From Caenorhabditis elegans (lineage: Eukaryota; Nematoda; Chromadorea; Rhabditida; Rhabditidae): a stretch of 64,000 nucleotides of DNA. The DNA lies in NCBI RefSeq assembly GCF_000002985.6, contig NC_003282.8, positions 7,192,001-7,256,000 on the forward strand. The letters run 5' to 3'. Position numbers and translations under genes: made by a program. Below the pieces are notes generated by a model that saw nothing but the letters and a program-made list of their open reading frames with translations, was not told where the DNA came from and did no database searches. Positions 50,256 through 61,248 of this stretch are shown in pieces; positions within the stretch are counted from its first letter, which is position 1, and every line of letters begins with the position of its first letter.

Positions 50256-52290
50256 TTTGAAACTTGAAGTCTGCAAAATTCATGAAAATTCAGCAATTAT
50301 TTTAAAATTTTTCGACAAAAAAGCGAAAAAAAAACAGAAGCTTATGATTTTTCTAAACCTTAATGAGCTCCAGTACTAAAACAACTTGAACTACTTCGGG
50401 ACGCTTTTAAGATTTCTGAAAATTCTTATTTTGTAGAAAAGTTTTTTTTAAAATAATTAGGCACGAAAAAAAAAAACAGCCGAATCACGTTGGCCAGACA
50501 ATAATGATAGAGTTGAGAAGAAAGAAAAGATATTTGTGTAAACATCAAGGGAGGTACCAATGAGTTGATAGGAGCACAGACACGTGGTAGAGCAATTGGA
50601 GCATCAGCGGACAAAAAACAGAAAAAAAACAGTTGGTCTCAAGTCTAGTGAACAAAGTGTAGAATTGTTTGCAAATGACCACGATAAAAATAGATTTTGT
50701 TTGGAAAAAAACTTGGGTACTCTAAATATTTGATTTCTATTTTTCCTAACCGCACGTGATAACCAGATGTGCGATTTTTGAGCATTTAGTTGTTTTGGAT
50801 AAAAGATATGAAAATATACAATGAACAATATTTTCAGGAAAGAAGTTTGGTTAAATGCTTTATGACTATTCCAAATACGCACAAAAATACCTGCCATTTC
50901 TTAATTGAACTTTTAACAAAACAATTTAAATGATAAAGGGAGATAAACGTAAATTTATCATGTGTGTACACCACCCAGCTCATTTTATGTTAGAATGTAG
51001 AATCGAGGGGCTAAGAAGGCACGCAGGCAGGCAGGTATATGACATACACGAACAAATGAGAAAAAATAAAATTGTAGCCAGTGTAAAAATGATCCGATCT
51101 TTTCACCGTTCAATAAAAACATAAAGGGCTGAAATAGAAACGGATGAAAACAACATTTTGTGTTTTTGAAATTCAGTTCTTAGAAGGAGATCACGTGACT
51201 CGAGGTGAGTGAAAAGAAATAAAGTGCAAACGGGTGAAAAAGAGGGAACAGAATTGTGTTGTTTGTTGGAGGTTAAATATGTACTTTGGGTTGTGGAATT
51301 GGGATTTCATAAAGTTCACGTTTCGGAGAAAAAAAAAAGAAAATGAAATAGAAAATAATCCGATTGGAATAATTTGTTCCGAAAATGTTCCGGCTTTTGG
51401 AAAAAACAACTGGAATATATTGTTTTTAAATTTAATTGGAAAACTTTTACATTTTATGATAAGTTTTCCAATTAAACTATATCTGAAAAGTTTAAAAAAC
51501 AATAATGATGTGAAAACTAACAGTTCAGATCTAGAACTCATTTTTGTTTTCTTCTTATCGAATTCTCTGCCTTCCACTCGCAAATGTTTGCCACATTCTT
51601 GACTTTTGGTTCATAAAGAGTGCAAATTGTTTCAAAGTTTGAAGAAATAAATATTTTTAGTATCATTTATTTGGGTTTTGCATTAAGTTGATCTTACTGG
51701 CCCAACAAGGAAATTCAATTTAAAAAAATTGGCTATGAAATTTGAATCAACAATTGAGAAGTCCAAAAATAAGCAAAAATAAATAAGCAAAATTAAGTAA
51801 AAAAAAGTAAAAAAAAGGAATTTGTCATCGCGGTGATTCAAATTTAAATTTTTTACATGCCTTTTGTTATAAAAGTGTAAAGAAATAGAACAAATTGAAA
51901 GAATCTAGTTGAATGCTCGTATTGAAGTAAATAAATAAATAAATAAAATGCTCGTGACTGTTTCTCTTTCCGTGATATATACACCTTTAAAATAAGAGCG
52001 TAATAAGTATATTTTTTGAAGCCAAGGAAAAAAAGTTGAAAAAAGTGCCTACCAACTCAACCTTCAAAACTGAAAATTCACTGCCTGGTAGAAACAACAC
52101 CAAACAACAAAATGATCGGTATCAATTCTCGTAGGTGTCTTATCAAAATCAACAATCAGAACAAAGAAACAGAAATAAATAAAAAATAAGAAGAAGAGAA
52201 GAGTGGCATGTCCAATAGATATCGATCTAGACAGTCTTCTCACAATTTTCATATTTTTTTTTTGATTTTCCTGGAATTATTTTGTCTAAA
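50256..52290. promoter_or_regulatory. divergent upstream region of kappa GST and arylformamidase
   Basis: Two kilobases with no supported gene. A small AGGCACGCAGGCAGGCAGGTA tract lies near 51020-51035, a common worm repeat wording (split here only as seen). A TAAATAAATAAATAAAT run lies near 51930-51946. Both promoters should be in this interval. Confidence 0.35.
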
Positions 52291-53417
52291 ATGAATGAAA
52301 TGACACTTTTATACTCTCCATCCTGTTGGGTACCTGGTAAAAATCGAGATGAAGTCATGAATGATTTCTTTGCTGGAATTAAAAACGCTTTTGAAGCTCT
52401 TAAGAATGATGAGAAGATTCCAAGAAAAGAAAATGTTGCTTATGGAATGGGTGAGTTGATTTCTTTGATGTTTTAATTATTGAATTTTCAGAAGAAAATC
52501 AGAAAGTGGACATTTGGGGAGATGCATCCGATAAGCTTCTGATTTTTATTCATGGAGGATACTGGGCGGTATATTATTTTTTCTAATTTTTGGAAATTAA
52601 AAGTATACCTTAAATAATTTTCAATTTCAGGCAGGAACCCGAAAAGACTGCTTAACTCCAGCAAGGTGTGCATTGAACAATGAATATGCATTTGCATCGG
52701 TAGGTTACGGCCTCTCAACAGAAGGTAGAACTCTTACGGAAACAGTGGAAGATGTTGTGAATGGTGTGGATTTTATTTTGAAATTATATCCGAATGTATC
52801 TAATGTTCTGGTTGGAGGACATTCAGCAGGAGCTCATTTAGCAATGAACGGTAAGTTTTTAGTTTTCGATTTATGTGAAAAATTTCGAACTTTTGAAACT
52901 AGAATTCCGATGAAAACACAAAATATCAATAGAAAATCTATTTTAGTCGAAGCTTATATTTCCAGCTGTTGCACGTCTTCGAAATCCACGAATCAGAGGT
53001 CTCCTCTTGTTTTCCGGTTGCTATTTTTTGGAAGAACTAATTGGCACAGAAATAGGAACAGATATCAAGTAAATCTCTAATTATGATTCTCATTGTCCTA
53101 CGCTTTAAAATTTTCAGTTTAACTACTGATCAAGCAAAGCTCAATAGTTGTGATTTATCCAAGTTAGATGGTCTGAAGTTGGATAGTCTTGTTATTCTTG
53201 GACTACAAGAAGCACCAAAACTTATCGAACAGAATCGAGATTTTGTTGCACAACAAGGCCAGTCTAGAATTGAGGTAGGTCGAGTGGGATTTCATTCAAT
53301 GATTTTTATAAAATTCAGGAGTTTCCAAACAGTGGGCATTACACAATTATGACAAATCTACTAAATCACACTTCTGGGGAGTATTTGGCAATGGAGAAGT
53401 TTTTGAAAAATTTCTAG
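52291..53417 (+). CDS. afmd-1: kynurenine formamidase (arylformamidase), alpha/beta hydrolase
   Basis: Hydrolyses N-formylkynurenine to kynurenine and formate in tryptophan catabolism; cytosolic. Exons 52291-52450, 52492-52568, 52631-52850, 52966-53068, 53118-53274 and 53319-53417; 816 nt, 271 aa, phases exact. Diagnostic features: oxyanion-hole motif HGGYWAAG (residues about 80-87), nucleophile elbow GGHSAGAHLAMN (Ser in GHSAG), and the catalytic His in NSGHYTIM near the C-terminus; the acid is probably the Asp or Glu in the preceding strand region. No signal peptide. It is convergent with the collagen gene, stop codons only 87 bp apart. Confidence 0.9.
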
Positions 53418-53504
53418 TGTGACGTCTTCGATCTAATTGCCTAGGATAGACTGAAAGATCGTTTAAAATGAAGTTTATTATTAAAATAAAACAAAATTTG
53501 TGAT

Positions 53505-54640
53505 TTAGCGTCTTGTTCCATCTTCGAAGAAAACTCCTCCGTCGATAGCACAATACTTTGGACAGATTCCCTTCTCTCCGGCACCTCCTCCAGATCCTGG
53601 TGGTCCATTTGGTCCTGATTCTCCGCTTGCTCCTGGTGGCCCATCTGGTCCATTTTGTCCCTTGGCTCCTCCCATTCCTGGAATTCCATCTGGTCCAGCC
53701 ATTCCTGGTGGTCCTGGTGGTCCTGGAATTCCAGAATCTCCTGGCGGTCCTGGATCTCCTGGAACTGGGGATCCTTCTTGTGGTGCGTCTTTTCCTGGTT
53801 CTCCTGGCATTCCTGGCTGTCCATCGGCTCCTGGCTGTCCTGGTGGTCCCTTTGGTCCTGGTTCTCCATTTGGTCCATCTGGACCGTTACGGCCTGGCTG
53901 ACCAGCCGGTCCTTTATCTCCCGGTGCTCCTGAAATTGACACTTTGCAAAAAAATATTTCTACTTTCAATTTACCAGTTACTCCTTGCTCTCCAGGCATT
54001 CCAACTGGACAGACTCTGCAAGGCGGTGGTGATGCAGCTTCACATGGTGCTTGAATTGTTGTCTTTCCTGGAACACCTGGCAGTCCTGGTGCTCCCGGCT
54101 TTCCTGGACGTCCTGGCTTTCCTGGTTTTCCATTTGGACCAGGTCCTCCTGGACAACATCCCTTTAAATTGAACAGCATTTTGCAAATGATTCAAGAATT
54201 TCAAACTTACTCCACAAGATCCTCCACCAGCAGCTTCAATAACTGGAGGTGCTTCACTATATTTTTCTCCACCACCTCCACCTCCAGCTGGTGCAGCATC
54301 CTTGTAAGCGGCTTGTCTTGGGAATCGAGATGTTCTGTTTGTGAAGGGCAAGTTCTTCATGATCTCAACCTCACGCCAAATTTCTCTAGCATGATCCTGA
54401 AGGAAAAATTTGAAAGTAATTGAAAATTTATTCACATATTCACATATTATTCACATGGTTCATTAATCTTACCTCACAAGAGACAACTTCAGTATTAATG
54501 AGCTGCTTGACATGGAACATGTACATATAAATTGCAGGCATCGACACACATACAGTGAGTACCGATACAATTGCAAAGCACATTGCAATGTTGGCAACCC
54601 ATTGATAGGCTTTGATACGTTGACACGATTCGTCCTCCAT
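53505..54640 (-). CDS. cuticle collagen
   Basis: Nematode exoskeleton collagen secreted by hypodermis. Exons, high to low: 54473-54640, 54211-54396, 53975-54161 and 53505-53929; 966 nt, 321 aa, phases exact. The N-terminal region ([20 protein letters not shown], one hydrophobic signal-anchor segment) is the cuticle-collagen N-terminal domain. A basic NRTSRFPR site follows, likely for subtilisin-like processing. Then a short Gly-X-Y block ([19 protein letters not shown]), a Cys-containing interruption ([10 protein letters not shown]) and the main Gly-X-Y block with small breaks (DAPQEGSP), ending [20 protein letters not shown]. The stray long plus-strand frames here are mirror frames of the repeats. 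I do not recall its col number. Confidence 0.93.
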
Positions 54641-55115
54641 TATTTTTGTTGAAACGAATTGAAGTGAGATATCAGACAATTGAACAACTTTTTTATACGG
54701 AGAGGGTTTACAAGTTAGATGCATATCGAAAACTAGACCATCCGGGAAATTAATTCGAAGCCGCTGGTGGAAAACTTGCAGTTTTAAGATTGTTTTGTAG
54801 ATAATGGAATCAAGATTCTAATGGAATGTGTGTGCAAAGCTCTAAGGAAGTGAACGAGAAAGTCGATCATATCCTCCCGTTTCAAAAAAAAACAAAAATT
54901 GTATTGTTTCGTTGACTCTATAGCCAGAAAATGATGCCTAAAATCGAATCTGAATAATAAAGTCCTTATAATTGCGGCATTTAAGAAATCATTTAAGAGG
55001 GTCCTTTCTGGTGAAGTTGCTATTGGGAAAATTTTTTATATCGGAGGAAGAATGTCAAATTGTCATTAATGAAAAATACTGAATCTATTTTTACTGGCAT
55101 ATTTTCTTTTCAGTT

Positions 55116-55405
55116 TTAGTATCGACTTATTTTCCAGTACCAAAGGAAATTGGCCGTTACATTTACAAATGAAAAATAAACATATACTTCTGAAATTGAT
55201 AAGTTAAAGATCGATATTATACAGTTTAGTTCGTCTGAGTCCCGTTTCCTTCCACCTCCACTGAACAATGAGATAATGGAGTTACGAGCATTATTGATTA
55301 AACTAATTTGCATTGAAGACATTCGTTCTCTTCCTGCATCACCAGATGGTCCAATGACATCATTCCTTCCTCCATTACTATTACTGTGAACACGTTTTCC
55401 AAACT
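55116..55405 (-). other. possible orphan coding exon
   Basis: After a good acceptor (TTACTTTTCCAG on the minus strand) an open frame reads FGKRVHSNSNGGRNDVIG, then SLINNARNSIISLFSGGGRK, and stays open to a stop near 55116. Composition looks coding over the first 60 residues and then turns AT-rich. No upstream coding exon with a start is visible because the kinase gene begins on the other strand at 55543. It may be a relic or a trans-spliced small gene. Confidence 0.3.
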
Positions 55406-55542
55406 GGAAAAGTAAATTATAAAATTGTAAACACGTGAGCTTTTGCAAGTTTATTTTTTCTTCTTATCAGCAGCAAATCTGCGTGCAAGTGAAAAAACAC
55501 AGGCAGTGTGAATTTTAAAGTTTATTTCGAATTTTTAACACA

Positions 55543-57437
55543 ATGGCAGAAAACACTGCTTCCGAAAATGACGTTGAGAACGTCTTCATTTCGATGGATG
55601 ACAAGTAAGTCTTGGCATTTTGCCACAGAGTTCACTCGCACTTCTGCAGTCTCCCCTCGCACTTTGTCAGAGTTCATACAGAGTTTAGATCTTTCTGGCG
55701 AAAAGCCGAGGTGATTTGGAAGTCTTGCTTCCATGGTAGGCAAGCGCGGTTTCACGACCTGCTTGAATCCTGCCGGCCTCGGAAGACATTGTGGGCGCAA
55801 CAAAACCCGTGCCAGAGTTGCAAACATGCAAACATGAGAGTTTCTCCCTTTTTCTCGGATTTCAAATAAGAATGAGTACGTGGATCGAGATGTATTGTTC
55901 ATTTGACTATTTTCCAAGTGAAATAAAATGTGAAATCACGGATTTTCTATCTTATTAAAATACAAGCCCATCTTTGCAACTGCCATGGTTTTTGCTCCGC
56001 CCACAATCTTCCAGTTTTGTGTAACCCCTTTTCGAATGTTTCCCCGATCGGTGGGGCCTCGAATCGAAGGAAGTTCTAGAATGGATTGAGGCTTAGAATA
56101 TTTTTAATGAAGCCAAAACTAGGATACTTATGAAATAGAAGAAATAAATAGTTGAAAATCAAAAAAATAGCATTATTTTCCAGAATAAAAGGTTACCAAG
56201 TTGTCGAAAGTATAGGAGACGGAGCTTATGGGCAAGTATTCAAGGTTTCCAAAAATGCAAAGAAATATGCAATGAAAGTGGAACCCAATCGGTTGGATGG
56301 CGGCCCAGCGTCAATCACCAAGGAGGTTTGGCAATATTTATGAAACGATTTTTAATAATATGTGAAATTTTAGATAGAGGTTATGATGGAATTGAATAAT
56401 CGTGGTGCTAAGTTCTTCCCAATATTCGAAACAGGAGGACGAGAACCAAAATTCCACATGGTTGTGATGACTCTTTTGGGCGAAAATCTACAAGTGTTGA
56501 GAATGAAGGGATGCAACCCGAAGGCTTGTACACCTGGAACATGGAGCCGCATTGGGATACAATGCCTTTTTGTGTAAGTTTAGAGAGTACTGATTTTTAT
56601 GATCCAAATGTTTTCAGTGTAAAACAAATGCACGACTGTGGCTTCCTTCATCATGATCTGAAACCCGCGAACTTCGTGTGGGGCCAGTCGGATGAAGTTC
56701 TCACATCCCGAGTGTTCTACCTCATCGATTTCGGAATTTCCAGCAAATTCATCCGCCACATCAAAGGGACTCCTATAAATCAACAAAATGGCTTTGAATT
56801 TCGAACGGAAAACAAGAAAGTTCACTCACTGGTTGGAACACCGAAGTACACATCACCCAAAGCTCATGCAATGGCTGATTTGGTTAGTTGGAATGAGTAT
56901 CGGCAATTTAAACTATTGTTTTTTTTTCAGGGAAGAGGTGATGATTTCTGGTCTCTCATGTATATGATTGCTGAACTAGTCAAACCATTGCCATGGGAGA
57001 TACTCGAAGCGAAAATGCTGGAAAAGACGAAATTGAAGAGTAAGCTCAAGGATCTTTACGGCATTGGTCAGTTTTATTTATAATTTACAATGAAAATAAT
57101 AGTTTTATTGCAGATGCTTTTGGAAAAATTGAAACCATGCTCCAAGCCTGCACTTTCCACTCATTTCCGAACTATGAAATGATCTACCATGCATTCAAAG
57201 ACGTGTTTACCAAAAGTGGAGCTTCTTGGTATGATCATTCGATTGGGAGGGAAAAAATATGCCGTCTTACAAACGATGGGTAAGTTTTCCATAAACCATT
57301 TCTGTATTCTCATCTTTGAGTGTTTCAGAGACAGAATGCCGAGAAACCACGTTGATTGTTCGGTTGGGAAGAATCTGACGTCGGACTTTATTTTCGAAAG
57401 GATCCATTTCAATATGCACATATCGCGGATAAAATGA
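55543..57437 (+). CDS. tau-tubulin kinase / CK1-like protein kinase
   Basis: Member of the worm-expanded TTBK-like Ser/Thr kinase group (many are sperm-enriched). Exons 55543-55604, 56184-56325, 56374-56573, 56618-56882, 56931-57066, 57114-57279 and 57329-57437; 1080 nt, 359 aa, all phases consistent. Domains: Gly loop SIGDGAYGQVF, Lys in YAMKVE, alphaC Glu in ITKEIEVMMEL, catalytic loop LHHDLKPANFVW (HHD in place of HRD), metal motif DFGISSKF, and GTPKYTSPKAH, the CK1/TTBK form of the activation segment. The first exon is Glu/Asp-rich. The predicted C-terminus (after NDG) is uncertain: a Lys-rich frame that continues like other family members is out of frame here and preceded by TGA. Confidence 0.8.
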
Positions 57438-57775
57438 AGACGATGAAAAAGAAGAAGAATGGAAAGGAAACAACGGATGAAAGACTGTGGAAACGTGCGA
57501 GGAAATCAACGGGAAGCCTGCCAAGAAGCCACTAAAAGTTACTGAACTCAAGAAAGCACTGATCAATAAATAAAGTGATTTGATGTGAAATGTTTAAAGA
57601 GAGTATGCAAACTATCATGAACATGCAAAAGGATTTTTAGCTAAGGTTATAATTGGAATGTTTATAATCATTATGAACTTGACAAACCTGCTTTCTATGG
57701 TTGAACAAAAATAATTTTTTTTGAATTCCTCCTTTGTGTAATTCGACTTTTATTGATTTCCCATTAAGTTCTCGA
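57438..57775. other. 3' flank of the kinase gene
   Basis: Contains the out-of-frame Lys-rich continuation up to 57535 and an AATAAA near 57567-57572 that probably ends the kinase transcript. Nothing else is supported. Confidence 0.4.
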
Positions 57776-58063
57776 CTAATCTTCCAATTTCGACAAGTCG
57801 TGATATTTTGAGTCAACTAACAGATTAGTTCTCAAATTATTTTGATGTTCTTTGCCAGTGATATAGAGATACTCCAACTTTTTCATAGAAACTCCGTTCT
57901 CGAAAAGAAAATGTACGAAATCAATGCGATCATTGGAAAGTGCTTCAATCATTGCATTATGCAAGTCTTGAGTAGTCTATTCAGTTCCATTTGCGAAGAT
58001 TTCTGTTCTAGCAATGTCTGATCTGTTTAAAGCAAGAGCCAGTTGAAGTTGTTCTGTTGGTGA
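57776..58063 (-). pseudogene. TRPM-channel gene fragment
   Basis: On the minus strand the frame reads LQLALALNRSDIARTEIF, then NGTE and a TAG stop (57977-57979), then HNAMIEALSNDRIDFVHFL, FENGVSMKKLEYLY and a stop at 57776. This is the N-terminal cytosolic TRPM homology region (LALxWNRxDIARxEIF; AMxDALxxDRVDFVKLLIENGV) of melastatin-type channels such as worm GON-2, GTL-1 and GTL-2. Only about 95 residues are present, without a start, splice context or membrane domain, so it is a decayed fragment of a gene copied from elsewhere. Confidence 0.75.
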
Positions 58064-58070
58064 ACATTGA

Positions 58071-58150
58071 TTCACCAAAAAGGGAACTTCTCGGTATGAA
58101 CATCGTGTGGGCGAGGAGGAGGAGGATAAAAGCCATAATCACCGACATTC
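58071..58150 (+). pseudogene. fragment of a TTBK-like kinase exon
   Basis: Reads FTKKGTSRYEHRVGEE, matching FTKSGASWYDHSIGRE at 57207-57254 in the intact kinase gene at both DNA and protein level. Only this short piece is recognisable. It abuts the TRPM fragment, suggesting a patchwork of duplicated segments. Confidence 0.5.
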
Positions 58151-59106
58151 TAAAGCTGAGATTTTTTCAAATTTATACAGATTTACACAGTTCTACTCGA
58201 AAAAATTTAATGTGCACACATCTTGAATTTTTCCAAACTTGTGAAGTATCCGGACCAGAAGCTAGAGATCCGTTCCGTACCCCCATTTATCATTTTCTTG
58301 TTCTTGTTATTCCTATAGAGCCACGCGTCGCCTCCGTGACATAACACCGACAGCCAAAAATATGTTTTGAAACTTGACATTCAGTTTTTTTTCCAAAGTT
58401 TTTAAAGCTGATTTAATTTTATTAAAAGTTATTTCATTCTTCAGATTCTAAATTACCATGGGCAATCATCTGAGGAAGATCGGAGAGGGACGGCGAGGAG
58501 AAGGTATTTTTGTTATTACAAATATGAAATTAGTGGGATTAAGAGTTTTAGATGTTTAAATTTAGCTCTTGCAAAACACTCAGAGAACATTTTTCTGATA
58601 CCAGTGACCTTTTTAGATTTTCCGACTTTCGAAAAACGTTAAAAAAAACCCCAAGAATCCTCAAATCGAAAGAAAAAAACAGAAAAGTTAATTTATTCAA
58701 TACTCAAAAAATAAACAAACTGTTCCAAAAATAGATAAAAAGAAATGTCAAAATACTTTGAACTTATCAATGATAAATAATATTGTAAGGAGAATATAAT
58801 TGGGAATGAAATATTTATTTTCTTTAAAAATAGAGACATTTTCAAAACTTATTTAAAGAAAAACAAAAAAAATGTCCGAAAATAGTTAACCGAACAATCA
58901 AGCGAAGGCTTTCCGTCGATTTGTCAAAAATTGTAATGAGAATGTTAAAGTTTGCCGGGATGATTGAGATTTTTGAGATTTGAAGCAAAAAAAAATCCCA
59001 GATTTTACCCACCTTGTAAAGCCCAAAAATACAAATACAACATTTCACAGAACAAGCACGAAGAAAACACTTAGCCAATCTGAAAAAAGTCATCAGCAGC
59101 AAGATA

Positions 59107-59495
59107 ATGTATAATTGGGACTATTTAATCAGTGGATCAGTGGAGAAAATCGGGGAAGGAGCTAATGGAAAGGTATTCCAAATTACCTGGAAGGAGCGAA
59201 AAGCCGCGATGAAAGTTCTGCATATTTCCTTAGTTCTACAAGCCGAGTCTGCGAAGGATGAAGTAACCGCCACGAAAAAGATAGGATCGAAGCTACTCGG
59301 CAGTTTGCTACTCCTGGCGCGCGCACGTTTCGCACCGGGCGCGCGGACGGAGCGCGCTAGTAATAATGTCTCGAACGCCCGGCGCACTCTCTGCGCGCGC
59401 CCCGCGCATTTGATACAAATTTGGTCACGGCTCGTTCCCCATCCCTTCATGATTTTATCAAATACATTGGCAATGTGGAATACTGGGTATATTTA
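59107..59495 (+). pseudogene. haspin-like kinase fragment split by a GC-rich insertion
   Basis: An N-lobe reads VEKIGEGANGKVFQITWKE (Gly loop) and AAMKVLHISLVLQAESAKDE (ATP-anchoring Lys, alphaC Glu), ending ATKKIGSK. The frame then runs into a GC-rich block (about 59290-59440; GGCGCGCGCACG, GGGCGCGCGGACGGAGCGCG) and resumes as DFIKYIGNVEYWVYLN, which suits the next kinase strand. No C-lobe follows, so this is a broken copy related to the haspin-like pseudogene at 62.2-63.9 kb. Confidence 0.6.
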
Positions 59496-61163
59496 AATTT
59501 AATTTTATTAAAGTGAAAAGCTTTAAAAAAATTAAAAACTTCAAAATTTAAAATTGTTCCGTTGTGCAGCAAGTTTTCTTCTTCCTTTGTTGGAGTTCCT
59601 GAAGTTCTTTCGATGGACCTGAAAAATAAAAAAGTTAATTTCATTCATTGAAACATTTTTCATGTTCAAATGAAAAAGAAAAAAAACTTACAGAAATCAG
59701 AGAAATTAAACAACTTCAAAAATCTTGTTTCCAAAGGTCCCTCGTGCATAGGCCGTGTAGAGGTGGTGAATCCAATTCATCTCCATACCTGTGCTGCTTT
59801 TCTGAAAATATCAAATTATGTTTATAAATAATTGCAAAATCACAAAATATTTCACAAGATGATGAAACAGTAGTTATCACTTTCAAATAGTTGAGTTGTG
59901 AGATGAACACTATTCAAACGCAGTAATTCTAAGTCCCCACCCAACTCATCATCAATCTCTGTTCTCAAAAATGTTTGTGAGTACTTCTTATAGAAAATAT
60001 TATTTAAAAAACAATTGAAAAGTAAGAATCGCTAAATGATTAAGCCTAAAACATCCGAAAAATCATCAGTATGTCGATTTATTCGGCAAATATCTTACTA
60101 TCGTAATAAATTAAATTAAACTTCCTATTTTAATCCTAGTGCTTATCAATAGTCTCTTTACAAATCTCAATAACGAAAGTTCTCCACATTAATACAAAAA
60201 TTTAACATTTTAGTTATCCGGAACACGTTGATTCGTCGCGCTCCCGAGGACAATCTTCGATTTTTGTAGTTTTTTTTCTCAAAAATGTTGTTTTTGTAAA
60301 GTTTATTGAATATAAACAGTCTTATAATAAATTTACTTGTTTTGTCTAAAAAACAAAAGCATTACACACGAATAAGTAATAGATTTATTGTCCACGGTTG
60401 CCTCCACCTTGTTTCCCGTCGAATTTGTGCTGAAAATGGAATTTTTCATAGAATTTTGTGTATTTTATCAATAGAAAGGCATAATTTGAGAGAAATAAAA
60501 AAAATTTCAATATAAAACAGCGAAAAAATGAGAAAAATCGACGAAAATCGGTATAAAATCAAATAAAAATAGAAGGAAAATATTCACCTCGTAAACCCAC
60601 ACTTGCGGCACGGTTTCGTGGGCGGGGCGTCTCTGGCGGGAAAATTCAGCGTTTGAAAACTCACATATAGGCATCCAATGAATTTTCGGATTTTAAAAAT
60701 TAATATTAAATCAGGGAAATTTTTTTGAATTTTTTCACATCGATATTCGGCATCAGGGGCAAAATTAGAGTCAGAAACATATATTTCCCCACAAACTCTA
60801 CTCCCCCTTTAAAGTAATTTTGAAACTGAAAAACTTTACGTTTTTCGAAAAAATTAGAACTTTCGGTGAAATTATCGAAAATCTCAGGTGGTCCCATACC
60901 AGTTGGGCGGTCGATTTTTCATACTTTTTGCTCTTTTGCTCTTAATTTTTGAGATATCAAAATAAAATCGTAGACCCATAGGTTTTTTGCTATACTGAAC
61001 CCGATTCCGTTACTGGTTTTCGATGAAAAAGTTCGGAAATGCCCTAAATCGCTCAAATGGGGGGGGGGGGGGTCCCATAGCAGTTGGGCGCACTGTAATT
61101 TTAGAGAAGCGAGGTTCAGGGAAAATCGCCGAAGGCGAACGAAAATTACCTATATATTTTCAG
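59496..61163. other. repeat-rich non-coding tract
   Basis: AT-rich DNA with scraps of dispersed repeats. The phrase GGTCCCATA(C/G)CAGTTGGGCG occurs at 60892 and again at 61071. CCCACACTTGCG near 60597 is mirrored by CGCAAGTGTGGG near 61553, possibly ends of one element. No gene supported. Confidence 0.4.
61059..61072 (+). repeat. G14 homopolymer run
   Basis: Fourteen consecutive G residues, the longest such run in the window. Such tracts can form G-quadruplexes and in C. elegans are deletion-prone when the DOG-1/FANCJ helicase is absent. Confidence 0.9.
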
Positions 61164-61248
61164 ATAGCCCAGGGAGCTCAAAGTGTTCGGCAGAAGAAGG
61201 CAGAAAAACAACGACTATACAGGCAGAAGAAGAAACTGACTGCTAAAG
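61164..61248 (+). other. possible upstream exon of the haspin-like kinase copy
   Basis: After TATTTTCAG the frame reads AQGAQSVRQKKAEKQRLYRQ, a basic coil, ending AAAG before GTAATT. Similar basic coils precede the kinase domain in worm haspin-like proteins. It exits in phase 1, which does not match the frame of the next recognisable exon at 62155, implying a lost exon or an indel. Confidence 0.4.

Noticed and set aside
51191-51602. Overlapping frames on both strands near 51.4 kb
   Set aside because: AT-rich, Phe/Lys-dominated, no splice context; chance open frames.
53558-54172. Long plus-strand frames rich in Leu/Val or Trp/Ser over the collagen gene
   Set aside because: Mirror frames of Gly-Pro codons on the minus strand.
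55522-55917. 131-codon minus-strand frame in the kinase first intron
   Set aside because: No start context or family match; the DNA reads like a dispersed repeat (CCGGCCTCGGAAGACATTG region) inside the intron.
59855-59900. GATGATGA resembling a C box of a C/D snoRNA
   Set aside because: No D box at the right spacing and no terminal stem.
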